DNA of 64,000 bases from Jannaschia marina (GTDB taxonomy: Bacteria; Pseudomonadota; Alphaproteobacteria; Rhodobacterales; Rhodobacteraceae): positions 372,001 to 436,000 of the forward strand of contig NZ_JABVAX010000001.1 of NCBI RefSeq assembly GCF_013404595.1. Reading direction: 5' to 3'. Position 1 is the first letter of the stretch; each line of letters starts with the position of its first letter. This document shows positions 53,824 to 62,022 of the stretch, one piece after another. The notes below the pieces were generated by a model. The model was not told where the DNA came from. It made no database searches and was given only the letters and a program-made list of their open reading frames with translations. The position numbers and the translations under genes were made by a program.

Positions 53824-54299
53824 CCCGCTGGCTCGCCCTCGTCCTCCTCGCCACGCCCGCGCTGGCCGACGACCTGCCCTTCGATCCCGCGATCGTCGAG
53901 GCCTGCTTCGGCAGCGCCCCGTCGGCTGACTGTATCGGCCGCGCCGCCGCGGCCTGCACGGCCGAGACTGGCAGCAACGTCGGCTACGCGCGCTGCAACA
54001 CCGCCGAGTGGGAGGTCTGGGACGCGGAGCTCAACCGCAGCTACCGCGCCCTGATCGACCTGACCCGCGCCGAGGATGCCGAGTTGAAGGACCTCGGTTC
54101 CGCCCTGCCGCCGACCGAGCCGACCCTGCGCGCGGCCCAACGTGCCTGGGTCGCCTGGCGCGATGCCCAATGCGCCTACACGCGTTCCACCTTCGGCGGC
54201 GGCACGGGGGGCGGCCCGGCCGAGGCGGAGTGCCGGATGCGCCTCACCGCCGAGCAGGCCCTGCGCCTCGATGCCGAGCTCGCGGGGCAGGGCGGATGA
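53820..54299 (+). CDS. LprI-domain (lysozyme-inhibitor-like) exported protein, first copy
   Basis: A 159-aa periplasmic protein with signal peptide MTRWLALVLLATPALA. The LprI/DUF1311 pattern is visible: VEACFGSAPSADCIGRAAAAC, then EVWDAELNRSYRALIDLTRAE and LRAAQRAWVAWRDAQCAYTRS, i.e. WDxxLNxxYxxL and AQRAWxxWRDAxC, with the Cys spaced for disulfides. LprI of Mycobacterium inhibits lysozyme; that role is only suggested here. The start ATG 53820 overlaps the bridging mini-ORF; the stop overlaps the next LprI gene (ATGA). Confidence 0.85.
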   Translation: MTRWLALVLLATPALADDLPFDPAIVEACFGSAPSADCIGRAAAACTAETGSNVGYARCNTAEWEVWDAELNRSYRALIDLTRAEDAELKDLGSALPPTEPTLRAAQRAWVAWRDAQCAYTRSTFGGGTGGGPAEAECRMRLTAEQALRLDAELAGQGG

Positions 54300-54790
54300 C
54301 CCGCGTCCTCGCCCTCCTCCTCGCGCTCGCCGCGCCCGCCGCCGCGCAGCCGGCTGACCCCGCCCCCTACCGCGCCGCCTTCGACGCCTGCGCCGCCGGG
54401 GAGGCCCCGCGCGACTGCATCGGCGACACCGCGCAGGTCTGCATGGAGGCCGAGGAGGGCGGCTACACCACGCTCGGCATGACCGGCTGCACGATGATGG
54501 AGCAGGGCCTCTGGGACGAGGTGCTCAACGCCGAATGGCCCGGCCACCGCGCCGCCGCGCAGGCCCAGGACGAGGCCGAACGCCCTTATTTCGACGGGCA
54601 ATTCAGCAAGGCCGACGAACGCCTCCTCGCCGCCCAGCGCGCCTGGATCGCCTTCCGAGACGCCGATTGCAGCGCCGCCGGGGCCAGCTGGGGCTCCGGC
54701 TCCATGCGCCACATCGAATACGCCGGTTGCAGCCTCCACCACACCGCCGAGCGCGTCCTCGATCTGCGCGCGCTCTGGGCCCGAAACTGA
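54296..54790 (+). CDS. LprI-domain exported protein, second copy
   Basis: A 164-aa paralogue-like protein with signal peptide MTRVLALLLALAAPAAAQ. It repeats the layout of the preceding gene: FDACAAGEAPRDCIGDTAQVC, QGLWDEVLNAEWPGHRAAAQA and LLAAQRAWIAFRDADCSAAG, then a C-terminal CSLHHTAERVLDLRAL helix. The identical opening MTR and parallel Cys pattern suggest tandem duplication followed by strong divergence. It starts with ATGA overlap and ends with a one-base TGATG overlap. Confidence 0.83.
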   Translation: MTRVLALLLALAAPAAAQPADPAPYRAAFDACAAGEAPRDCIGDTAQVCMEAEEGGYTTLGMTGCTMMEQGLWDEVLNAEWPGHRAAAQAQDEAERPYFDGQFSKADERLLAAQRAWIAFRDADCSAAGASWGSGSMRHIEYAGCSLHHTAERVLDLRALWARN

Positions 54791-55272
54791 TGCGCGCCGC
54801 CGCGCTCCTCGCCTGCCTCGCGCTGCCCGCCGCCGCGCAGGAGGAGGATGCCGTCAACGCCCAGAGCCGCGCGCTCCTGACCTGCGTCATCGACGCCGCC
54901 GTCGCCGGCGTCCCCGAAGAGACGCTGCGGACCGAGACGCATTTCCTCTGCGCGCTCGCCCATGCGCCCGTCACCGTCTCCTGCCCGCGGGAGCAATACA
55001 TGCTGGAGCCGGCCCGCGCCCTCTGCGAGCGGCGCGACCTCGAACTCTGGGGCACCGCGCTCACCCGCGCCTATGCCGTCGCCGGCCGCGCGGACGAGCT
55101 CGACGCCCGCATCGCCGAGATCGCCGCCGGTTGCGAGGGCGTGGCCCCCGCCCCGGCCGATCCGGTCGGCTGCGTCACGAACACCGTCTGGCGCGACTGG
55201 GCGCGGGTCGCGACCGAGGGCTTCCTCGACCGGGTCGCCGCCGACGCCGCCGAACGGGAGGGCGACGAATGA
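54790..55272 (+). CDS. Exported Cys-containing protein, third in the cassette
   Basis: A 160-aa protein with signal peptide MRAAALLACLALPAAAQ. Mature Cys are at ALLTCVIDA, HFLCALA, TVSCPREQ, ARALCERRD, AAGCEGV and PVGCVTN. The stretch ERRDLELWGTALTRAYAVAGRADEL echoes the WDxxLNxxY helix of LprI domains, so it may be a diverged relative, but the AQRAW motif is not conserved. It overlaps both neighbours (TGATG; ATGA). Function unknown. Confidence 0.75.
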   Translation: MRAAALLACLALPAAAQEEDAVNAQSRALLTCVIDAAVAGVPEETLRTETHFLCALAHAPVTVSCPREQYMLEPARALCERRDLELWGTALTRAYAVAGRADELDARIAEIAAGCEGVAPAPADPVGCVTNTVWRDWARVATEGFLDRVAADAAEREGDE

Positions 55273-55766
55273 TCCGCCGCGCGCTCCTCTGCCTCGCGCT
55301 CGCGGCCCCCGCGCTGGCCGACCCGCAGTCCGACGTCGACTGGACGCTCCCGCCGCTCGACCCCGAAGCCGCCACGATCTGCTTCGGTACTCTCCTCTTC
55401 CGCGAGCCCGCGCCCGAGGTCCGCGCCGCCTGCGAGGCCGCGCTCTGGCCCTGCGAGGCGCAGTTCGACCTCCCGCAGGAGGCCCCGCCCGAGATCGCGG
55501 CGCCCGAGGCCCACGACCTGCAGCATTGCTACGCCGCCAACGCCCGGCGCTTCACCGACGGCTTCCACGCCATGACCGCCGCCTGGCTCCCGACCGCGCC
55601 GGAAGCGGAGGTGCTCGACTTCATCGAGGACGTCGCCCGCCGCGCCGCCCGGGAGGTGGAGACCTGCGGCCGCCGCCACGGCGACGACGACCTCGCCTAT
55701 TGGCGCTGCCGCCAGCGCACGCCGATGCTGCCGCTCATGCCCCCGGGATGGGAGCCGCCGCGATGA
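55269..55766 (+). CDS. Exported Cys-containing protein, fourth in the cassette
   Basis: A 165-aa protein with signal peptide [17 protein letters not shown] and a Pro-rich, acidic mature part containing [44 protein letters not shown] and YWRCRQRT. No LprI motif or other family is recognised. The ATG overlaps the previous stop (ATGA); its own stop begins the bridging mini-ORF leading to mccB. The mature protein ends [10 protein letters not shown]. Confidence 0.72.
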   Translation: MIRRALLCLALAAPALADPQSDVDWTLPPLDPEAATICFGTLLFREPAPEVRAACEAALWPCEAQFDLPQEAPPEIAAPEAHDLQHCYAANARRFTDGFHAMTAAWLPTAPEAEVLDFIEDVARRAAREVETCGRRHGDDDLAYWRCRQRTPMLPLMPPGWEPPR

Positions 55767-55807
55767 CACCCCGCCCACCTGCCCCAGAGGAGCCCGCCAT
55801 CCGATGA
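55763..55807 (+). other. Bridging mini-ORF leading to mccB
   Basis: ATG 55763 overlaps the preceding stop (ATGA), reads [14 protein letters not shown] and ends in a TGA that overlaps the mccB ATG at 55804 (ATGA). Like the bridge at 53779 it has 14 codons and starts MTP. It contains AGAGGAG at 55785-55791, a ribosome site for mccB with a 12-base spacer, so reinitiation and direct initiation are both possible. Confidence 0.35.
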
Positions 55808-57402
55808 AACTCACCTCCTCGCTCCTCGCAACCTCCGACCAGGCCCGCGCCAACCGCGCCGCCCACCTTGCCGCGCTCGACGAGGTGCGCGCCGCCGCCG
55901 AGACCGCCGCCGCCGGGGGCGGGGAGGCATCCCGCGCGCGCCATCTCGGCCGGGGCAAGATGCTGCCGCGCGACCGTGTCGCCGGCCTCCTCGACCCCGG
56001 CTCGCCCTTCCTCGAAGTGGGGGCCTTCGCCGGACACGGCATGTACGACGGCGCGGCCCCGGGCGGCGGGGCCATCGCGGGCGTGGGCCGGGTGCACGGG
56101 CGCGACGTCATGGTCGTCTGCAACGACGCCACGGTGAAGGGCGGCACCTACTACCCGATCACGGTCAAGAAGCACCTGCGCGCCCAGGAGATCGCCGAGG
56201 AGAACCGCCTGCCCTGCGTCTACCTCGTCGACAGCGGCGGCGCGAACCTGCCGAACCAGGACGAGGTCTTCCCCGACCGCGACCACTTCGGTCGTATCTT
56301 CTACAACCAAGCACGCATGTCCGCGAAGGGCATCGCCCAGATCGCCGTCGTCATGGGAAGTTGCACCGCCGGCGGCGCCTATGTGCCCGCCATGTCCGAC
56401 GTCTCGATCATCGTGCGCGAGCAGGGGACGATCTTCCTCGCCGGCCCGCCCCTCGTGAAGGCCGCGACAGGGGAGGTCGTCTCGGCCGAGGACCTGGGCG
56501 GCGGCGACGTGCACACCCGGCTCTCGGGTGTCGCCGACTACCTCGCCGAGGACGACGCCCATGCGCTGGCCCTCGCGCGGGAGGCTTTACGATCTGTTAA
56601 CCTATTGACTGCAGTCAACTTTCCCCGCGGGGAAAGGCCCGCCTACGACCCCGAGGAGATCCTCGACGTCGTGCCCGCCGACCTGCGCACGCCCTATGAC
56701 ATCCGCGAGGTCATCATGCGCCTCGTCGACGGCTCGCGCTTCGACGAGTTCAAGGCCCGCTTCGGGGAGACCCTCGTGACCGGCTTCGCCGAGGTCGAGG
56801 GGATGCCCGTCGGCCTCGTCGCCAACAACGGCGTCCTCTTCTCCGAGGCAGCCTCCAAGGGCGCGCATTTCGTCGAGCTCTGCTCGCAGCGCGGCATCCC
56901 GCTCGTGTTCCTCCAGAACATCACCGGCTTCATGGTCGGCCGGAAGTACGAGAACGAGGGCATCGCGCGTCACGGGGCCAAGATGGTGACCGCCGTGGCG
57001 ACGACCTCCGTCCCCAAGATCACCATGCTCGTCGGCGGCTCCTTCGGGGCGGGCAACTACGGCATGGCCGGCCGCGCCTATCAGCCGCGCTTCCTCTGGA
57101 CCTGGCCCAACAGCCGCATCTCCGTCATGGGCGGGGCGCAGGCGGCGGGGGTGCTGGCCACGGTGAAGCGCGACGCGATGGAGCGCGCGGGCGAAGACTG
57201 GTCGGCCGAGGCCGAGGCCGCGTTCAAGCGCCCCACCGAGGAGATGTTCGAGCGGCAGTCGCATCCCCTCTACGCCTCCGCCCGCCTCTGGGATGACGGC
57301 ATCATCGACCCGCGCAAGTCGCGCGACATCCTCGCCCTGTCGCTCCGCGCGAGCCTGAACGCGCCCATCGGGGAGACACGCTTCGGCGTGTTCCGGATGT
57401 GA
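55804..57402 (+). CDS. mccB: Methylcrotonoyl-CoA carboxylase carboxyltransferase (beta) subunit
   Basis: A 532-aa subunit that moves CO2 from biotin to 3-methylcrotonyl-CoA. The two crotonase-fold halves carry [40 protein letters not shown] and [23 protein letters not shown] (N half), and [35 protein letters not shown] and [15 protein letters not shown] (C half). Partner MccA is encoded at 59370. A run of rare codons with two palindromes interrupts the domain linker at 56584-56636 without breaking the frame. Confidence 0.95.
   Translation: MKLTSSLLATSDQARANRAAHLAALDEVRAAAETAAAGGGEASRARHLGRGKMLPRDRVAGLLDPGSPFLEVGAFAGHGMYDGAAPGGGAIAGVGRVHGRDVMVVCNDATVKGGTYYPITVKKHLRAQEIAEENRLPCVYLVDSGGANLPNQDEVFPDRDHFGRIFYNQARMSAKGIAQIAVVMGSCTAGGAYVPAMSDVSIIVREQGTIFLAGPPLVKAATGEVVSAEDLGGGDVHTRLSGVADYLAEDDAHALALAREALRSVNLLTAVNFPRGERPAYDPEEILDVVPADLRTPYDIREVIMRLVDGSRFDEFKARFGETLVTGFAEVEGMPVGLVANNGVLFSEAASKGAHFVELCSQRGIPLVFLQNITGFMVGRKYENEGIARHGAKMVTAVATTSVPKITMLVGGSFGAGNYGMAGRAYQPRFLWTWPNSRISVMGGAQAAGVLATVKRDAMERAGEDWSAEAEAAFKRPTEEMFERQSHPLYASARLWDDGIIDPRKSRDILALSLRASLNAPIGETRFGVFRM
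56584..56636 (+). repeat. In-frame rare-codon patch with two adjacent perfect palindromes inside mccB
   Basis: Codons GCT TTA CGA TCT GTT AAC CTA TTG ACT GCA are nearly absent elsewhere in this GC-rich gene. TTGACTGCAGTCAA (56605-56618) is directly followed by CTTTCCCCGCGGGGAAAG (56619-56636), both perfect palindromes. The patch encodes [19 protein letters not shown] at the linker between the two halves of the protein. It looks like a small inserted element or a regulatory site kept within the reading frame. Confidence 0.7.
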
Positions 57403-57488
57403 TGGGTGTGGAAATGCAGATACGTTGCGAACACAGACGACACCTCTTCCCCGCGCGGGTGCGGCGCACGATGGTTGAGCGCTAGGCT

Positions 57489-57905
57489 ATGGCGACGCTG
57501 GAGGAGATACTCGGCCGCCATCCAGGCGCGCAGTCCTTTCGCTTCGGCGATAGTCCTGAACTTTGCGACCTGCTGCTGCGCCTCGTGGTCGCGGGCCGGA
57601 AGACGGCGACCTGCGGCGCGTTGCGGGACTATCCGCCCGACGATCCGTCGCGGCCCGTCGTCGGGCGCCGCGACGTCGCGACCGATTGGGAAGGGCGTCC
57701 CGTCGTGGTGATCGAGACGACCGAGGTGACGGAGCGCCGCTTCGACGCCGTGGACGAGGCCTTCATGCTGGCCGAGGGCGAGAACGACACGCTCGACGGC
57801 TGGCGCCGCGATCATCGCGCCTATTTCGAGCGCAACGGCGGCTGGTCCGCGGACATGATGCTGCTCTGCGAACGGTTCCGGGTGGTGGAGGATTGTGCCC
57901 CATGA
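57489..57905 (+). CDS. ASCH domain protein
   Basis: A 138-aa single-domain protein. FRFGDSPELCDLLLRLVVAGRKTATCGAL carries the GRKTAT motif at the ligand pocket of ASCH domains (PUA-like fold), and VVVIETTEVTERRFDAVDEAF, ENDTLDGWRRDHRAYFERNG follow the YqfB/ASCH RNase or amidohydrolase-like group. Likely RNA or modified-nucleoside binding; activity not shown. Its end overlaps the next gene (ATGA). It lies between mccB and mccA, apparently as a passenger. Confidence 0.85.
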   Translation: MATLEEILGRHPGAQSFRFGDSPELCDLLLRLVVAGRKTATCGALRDYPPDDPSRPVVGRRDVATDWEGRPVVVIETTEVTERRFDAVDEAFMLAEGENDTLDGWRRDHRAYFERNGGWSADMMLLCERFRVVEDCAP

Positions 57906-58573
57906 TCCGCCGCATCCTCCACGGCGCGACCGAATGGATCCCGCAACTTACGCTGCCGGAATTGCGGCAGAAGGTCGAGATACCCGTGTATGTCGTCCAC
58001 AACTCTGCGGATCCGGACGACTATTTCTTCATCTTCGACTTCGAGCAATTCGTAGAACGCGCGCGCTCGGGTCTTTTTGTGCGGCCCGTCCTCAAGGTCT
58101 GGTCGGGGCGTGCGGATCTGGAGCGCCGCCTCTTCGCGCGTCGCTTCCGCCAATCCTTCGCGCGGGAGTTCGAGGCCGCACGTCTGCAACTGGCGCAGGA
58201 GAAGGGGCGCGAGGCGGGCTGGTTCGGCTGGCTGCCCGCACCAACCGACCTGATCGGCCTTGCTTCGACTCTCACGGCGAATGTCCTGCTTCTGCTGGCG
58301 ACGCAGGCGGGCAAGGCGCTTTGGGGGCGGCGACCCCTGCCGGGGATGTTGCGACGCAAGAGCGACGAGGAGCAGCTCGAGGCCGCCATCACCGAAACGC
58401 AGACCCGCGTCGACGCGGCCCTCCGGGACCTGGAGATCGTCCTGCACATCGACCTGTTCCGCCATGCCTGGCGCGGGCGGACGGGCGGGCGGCTGACGGG
58501 GATGGACTACGACGCGTGGCCGTTGCCGGACTTCGTCACCTGCCACCTCGATTTGGGGGAGGGCGCGCGATGA
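57902..58573 (+). CDS. Hypothetical protein with one membrane helix, passenger in the mcc region
   Basis: A 223-aa protein I do not recognise. ELRQKVEIPVYVVHNSADPDDYFFIFDFEQFVERARS forms an acidic-aromatic N-terminal part, an Arg/Glu-rich helical stretch (RRLFARRFRQSFAREFEAARL) follows, then one hydrophobic segment (LIGLASTLTANVLLLLATQAG), a long amphipathic helix (EEQLEAAITETQTRVDAALRD) and the C-terminal HIDLFRHAW. The ATG overlaps the ASCH gene stop (ATGA). It converges with the methyltransferase gene eight bases after its stop. Confidence 0.72.
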   Translation: MIRRILHGATEWIPQLTLPELRQKVEIPVYVVHNSADPDDYFFIFDFEQFVERARSGLFVRPVLKVWSGRADLERRLFARRFRQSFAREFEAARLQLAQEKGREAGWFGWLPAPTDLIGLASTLTANVLLLLATQAGKALWGRRPLPGMLRRKSDEEQLEAAITETQTRVDAALRDLEIVLHIDLFRHAWRGRTGGRLTGMDYDAWPLPDFVTCHLDLGEGAR

Positions 58574-58581
58574 AGTCGGCC

Positions 58582-59301
58582 CTAACCCGGCGCGCGGCCC
58601 GAGAGCAGAAGCGCGCATCCGCCGATGAGGCGCGTCACCTTCGGCGCGAGCCCCTCGGCGTGCAGCGCATCGATGACCGTCTCGCCGGTGCCGAAGTTGC
58701 GCGTATAGGTGCCGATCATCGAGAAATCCTGCGCGCCCCGGAGCGCGATCCGCTCGACGAGCGGCAGCACCCCGTCGAGATGCAGCCGGTAGAGCGGGCG
58801 CAGCGACCAGCCGACCGGGTCCGTCGCCTCGATCAGCGCATAGGGCGCGTCGGGCTCCAGCACGCGGGCGAGTTGGCGCGCGAAGGTGCGATGCTGACCG
58901 GCATCGAAGGTCTTGAGCCCGAAGGTCGAGACGGCGAATCCGGCCGAGGCATCGGGCAGATCGCTCTCGAGCCAGTTGGCGCAGTGATGGGCGATGCGGT
59001 CCGTGCGATCCCGGTGCAGGCGCTCCATCGCCTCCGCGTGCATCCGGGGCGAGATGTCGATCGCCGTGACCGAGACGCCCGGAAACCGGCGCAGCAGATG
59101 CGGCCAGATCTCGCCCGTGCCGGCCATGAGGTCGACGCCCCGCGCCGTGCTGTCCCGCGGCAGGTCGAGCGCGGCCACGCATTGCGCGCGCCAGCGGTGG
59201 ATCACCCCGAAGGAGGCGGCCATGCTCCAGCGGCGATAGGCCGGCGAGCAGCGGTCGAAGACATCGGCCACGAAGGCCGGATCGTAGATGTTTCCGGTCA
59301 T
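58582..59301 (-). CDS. UbiE/COQ5-like SAM-dependent methyltransferase
   Basis: A 239-aa class I methyltransferase, the only minus-strand gene in the leucine cluster. GVDLMAGTGEIWPHLLRRFP is SAM motif I, VTAIDISPRMHAEA the acidic loop, and VSTFGLKTFDAGQHRTFARQLARVLEPDAPYALIE motifs III-IV as in UbiE. Substrate unknown; it is not the true UbiE by context. It is divergent from mccA with 68 bp between starts and interrupts the otherwise co-directional operon, so mccA probably has its own promoter here. Confidence 0.88.
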   Translation of the reverse strand: MTGNIYDPAFVADVFDRCSPAYRRWSMAASFGVIHRWRAQCVAALDLPRDSTARGVDLMAGTGEIWPHLLRRFPGVSVTAIDISPRMHAEAMERLHRDRTDRIAHHCANWLESDLPDASAGFAVSTFGLKTFDAGQHRTFARQLARVLEPDAPYALIEATDPVGWSLRPLYRLHLDGVLPLVERIALRGAQDFSMIGTYTRNFGTGETVIDALHAEGLAPKVTRLIGGCALLLSGRAPG

Positions 59302-59369
59302 GCGGCGCAGCCTGCCGCAGGACGGGAGAAAGGGAAAGCGGGCCCCGAGCGGCCCGGGAGGGCAAGCCG

Positions 59370-61301
59370 ATGTTTCAGAAGATCCTGATCGCCAACCGGG
59401 GCGAGATCGCCTGCCGGGTGATCGACACCTGCCGCCGGCTGGGCGTTCGCACCGTGGCCGTCCATTCGGACGTGGACGCCCGCGCCCGGCACGTGGAGAT
59501 GGCGGACGAGGCCGTGAGCCTCGGCGGCGCGGCCCCGGCCGAGAGCTACCTTCGGGGCGACGCGATCATCGCGGCGGCGCAGGCCACGGGCGCGCAGGCG
59601 ATCCATCCGGGCTACGGCTTCCTGAGCGAGAACCCGGACTTCGTGGAGGCGGTCGAGGCCGCGGGGCTCGTCTTCATCGGGCCGTCGGCCAAGGCGATCC
59701 GGGCGATGGGCCTCAAGGACGCGGCCAAGGCGCTGATGGAGGAGGCGGGCGTCCCCGTCGTGCCGGGCTACCAGGGCGAGGGGCAGGAGCCCGAGGCTCT
59801 GGCGCGGGAGGCGGAGGCCATCGGCTATCCGGTCCTCATCAAGGCGGTCGCGGGCGGTGGCGGCAAGGGGATGCGCAAGGTGGAGGCGCCGAAGGACTTT
59901 GCCGACGCGCTGGACGCCGCCCAGTCGGAGGCGCAGAAGGCCTTCGGCAACGCCCATGTCCTGATCGAGAAATGGGTGACGACGCCGCGCCACATCGAGG
60001 TGCAGGTCTTCGGTGACGGCACCTCCGCCGTCCACCTCTTCGAGCGGGATTGCTCGCTACAGCGACGGCACCAGAAGGTCATCGAGGAGGCCCCGGCCCC
60101 CGGCATGACGCCGGAGATGCGCGAGGCGATGGGTAATGCGGCCGTGCGCGCGGCCGAGGCCATCGGCTATGCGGGCGCGGGCACGGTGGAGTTCATCGTC
60201 GATGCCTCCGAGGGGCTGCGCGCGGACCGGTTCTACTTCATGGAGATGAACACCCGCCTGCAGGTCGAGCACCCGGTGACCGAGGCGATCACGGGGGTGG
60301 ACCTCGTGGAGTGGCAGCTGCGCGTGGCCTCCGGCGAGGGGCTACCCGCGCGCCAAGACGATCTCGGCATCACCGGCCACAGCTTCGAGGCGCGGCTCTA
60401 CGCCGAGGACGCGGCGGCGGGGTTCCTGCCGCAGACGGGCACGCTCACGCATCTACGCTTCCCCGAGGGCGCGCGGGCCGAGACGGGGGTGCGCGCGGGC
60501 GATGCGATCTCGCCCTGGTACGACCCCATGATCGCCAAGCTCGTCACCCACGGGCCGACGCGGGCGACGGCGCTCCTTGCGCTCGAACAGGCCCTCTCGC
60601 AGACGCAGGTGGCGGGGACGGTGACGAACCTCGCCTTCCTGCGTCGCCTCGCGCAGCACGCGGGCTTCCGCGCGGGCGAGGTCGACACTGGGCTCATCGA
60701 CCGCGACGTCGAGGCGCTGGCCGCGCGGCCGGTGCCGTGTTCGCGCACGCGGGCGATCGCCGCGTTGGCGGCGCTGGGGCTCGACCAGGGGCAGGGGGGC
60801 GAGGCGCTGCATCTCTGGGTGCCGCTGACCTGGCAGGCGCAACTGCTCTGGGGCGACGAGGAGATCGCGGCACGTGTCACGGGCCTCGGCGGCGGGCGCT
60901 ACCGGGTGGCGATCGCCGAGACCGAACACGAGGTCACCCGCGACGGCGGCTGGCACGTCGACGGCGCGCGCGTCGGGGCGGAGATCGGGCGGGCCGAGGG
61001 CGTCGTCCATGTCTTCTGGGGCAACGTCTATTCCTTCGCCGTGCCCGACCCGCTTGCCGTGGCCGCGGCCGCCGGGGCCGGCTCGGGCGTCGTCGAGGCG
61101 CCGATGCCGGGGCTCGTCAAGGCGGTCTACGTCACGGCGGGGGCGGAGGTCGCGGCGGGCGACCGGCTCGCGGTGCTGGAGGCGATGAAGATGGAGCACA
61201 CGCTCACGGCCGCGCGCGACGGGACGGTGGCCGAGGTGCTAGCCGCGGCGGGCGATCAGGTCGAGGCGGGCGCGCCGCTCGTGCGGCTCGAAGAGGAGTA
61301 G
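59370..61301 (+). CDS. mccA: Methylcrotonoyl-CoA carboxylase biotin-carrying (alpha) subunit
   Basis: A 643-aa biotin carboxylase plus carrier. ILIANRGEIACRVIDTCRRLG starts the carboxylase; the ATP-grasp loop is KAVAGGGGKGMRKVEA, and YFMEMNTRLQVEHPVTEAITGVDLVEWQL holds catalytic residues. The C-terminal biotinyl domain carries the biotin Lys near 607 in LEAMKMEHTL. It loads CO2 onto biotin for MccB. Propionyl-CoA carboxylase is a close relative, but ivd and HMG-CoA lyase nearby favour methylcrotonyl-CoA. Confidence 0.94.
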   Translation: MFQKILIANRGEIACRVIDTCRRLGVRTVAVHSDVDARARHVEMADEAVSLGGAAPAESYLRGDAIIAAAQATGAQAIHPGYGFLSENPDFVEAVEAAGLVFIGPSAKAIRAMGLKDAAKALMEEAGVPVVPGYQGEGQEPEALAREAEAIGYPVLIKAVAGGGGKGMRKVEAPKDFADALDAAQSEAQKAFGNAHVLIEKWVTTPRHIEVQVFGDGTSAVHLFERDCSLQRRHQKVIEEAPAPGMTPEMREAMGNAAVRAAEAIGYAGAGTVEFIVDASEGLRADRFYFMEMNTRLQVEHPVTEAITGVDLVEWQLRVASGEGLPARQDDLGITGHSFEARLYAEDAAAGFLPQTGTLTHLRFPEGARAETGVRAGDAISPWYDPMIAKLVTHGPTRATALLALEQALSQTQVAGTVTNLAFLRRLAQHAGFRAGEVDTGLIDRDVEALAARPVPCSRTRAIAALAALGLDQGQGGEALHLWVPLTWQAQLLWGDEEIAARVTGLGGGRYRVAIAETEHEVTRDGGWHVDGARVGAEIGRAEGVVHVFWGNVYSFAVPDPLAVAAAAGAGSGVVEAPMPGLVKAVYVTAGAEVAAGDRLAVLEAMKMEHTLTAARDGTVAEVLAAAGDQVEAGAPLVRLEEE

Positions 61302-61320
61302 CGCCGGGAGAGCCCCGTGC

Positions 61321-61378
61321 GAGGGGGCCAGCCCCCTCGCGCTCCCCGGGCGTATTTCGGGCCAGAGGAAGGAGAGGA
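61321..61378 (+). repeat. Dispersed GC-rich hairpin repeat supplying a ribosome site
   Basis: GAGGGGGCCAGCCCCCTC is a perfect nine... arm-type hairpin core (GAGGGGGC, CA, GCCCCCTC), followed by GCGCTCCCCGGGCGTATTTCG and a purine-rich tail AGAGGAAGGAGAGGACC. The 14-base core is identical to the copy at 45702-45750. It lies 19 bp after the mccA stop and its tail forms the ribosome site of the GST gene (GTG 61381). Confidence 0.75.
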
Positions 61379-61380
61379 CC

Positions 61381-62022
61381 GTGGCGGAGATCGTATTGCA
61401 TCACGTGCCCGAAAGCCGGTCGCAACGGGTGTTGTGGCTTCTGCACGAGCTGGGCGTCGATTTCGAGGTGAAGGCCTGGCCCTTCGACAAGACGCTGCGT
61501 TCGGAGGCCTTCCTCGCGCTCAACCCGGCGGGCCGCGTGCCGGCGCTGGAGATGGACGGGCGGTCCTACTGGGAGACGGGGGCGATCATCGAGCTGCTCT
61601 GCGAGCGCTTCGGGCGGCTCGGCCGTGCGCCGGGCGAGGCGGAGCGGGCGGATTGGCTGATCTGGGTGCATTTCTCCGAGACGATCTCCCAGCATGCGGC
61701 GGCGCTGACGCAATCCCACGTGATGCTGCGCGAGGACTGGATGCGCTCGCCCACGGTGATGAAGCTGGAGGCGGCGCGCGTGGGTAAGTGCTTCGACGCG
61801 GTCGAGGCGGGGCTTCGGGGTGACTGGCTCCTGTCGGAGTTCTCGGCGGCCGACGTGGCGGTGGGTCAGGCCGTGCTGATGGGGCGGCGGTTCCACCGGA
61901 TCGGGGACCGGCCGAAGATGGCGGCCTGGATGGCACGGCTGGAGGCCCGCGACGCCTTCAAGGCGGCGGATGACGGGGCGGGCCTCTACGGACAGGATTT
62001 CTACGAGGTGCCGGATGTCTGA
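61381..62022 (+). CDS. Glutathione S-transferase family protein
   Basis: A 213-aa cytosolic GST-fold protein starting at GTG 61381. The thioredoxin-like N-terminal domain has LHHVPESRSQRVLWLLHELGVDFEV (Ser candidates for the thiol contact) and NPAGRVPALEMDG with the cis-Pro; YWETGAIIELLCERFG binds the gamma-glutamyl end. The all-helical C-terminal domain contains LLSEFSAADVAVGQAVLMG. It sits between mccA and the HMG-CoA lyase gene, and its substrate is unknown. The repeat at 61321 supplies AAGGAG upstream of the start. Confidence 0.9.
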   Translation: MAEIVLHHVPESRSQRVLWLLHELGVDFEVKAWPFDKTLRSEAFLALNPAGRVPALEMDGRSYWETGAIIELLCERFGRLGRAPGEAERADWLIWVHFSETISQHAAALTQSHVMLREDWMRSPTVMKLEAARVGKCFDAVEAGLRGDWLLSEFSAADVAVGQAVLMGRRFHRIGDRPKMAAWMARLEARDAFKAADDGAGLYGQDFYEVPDV

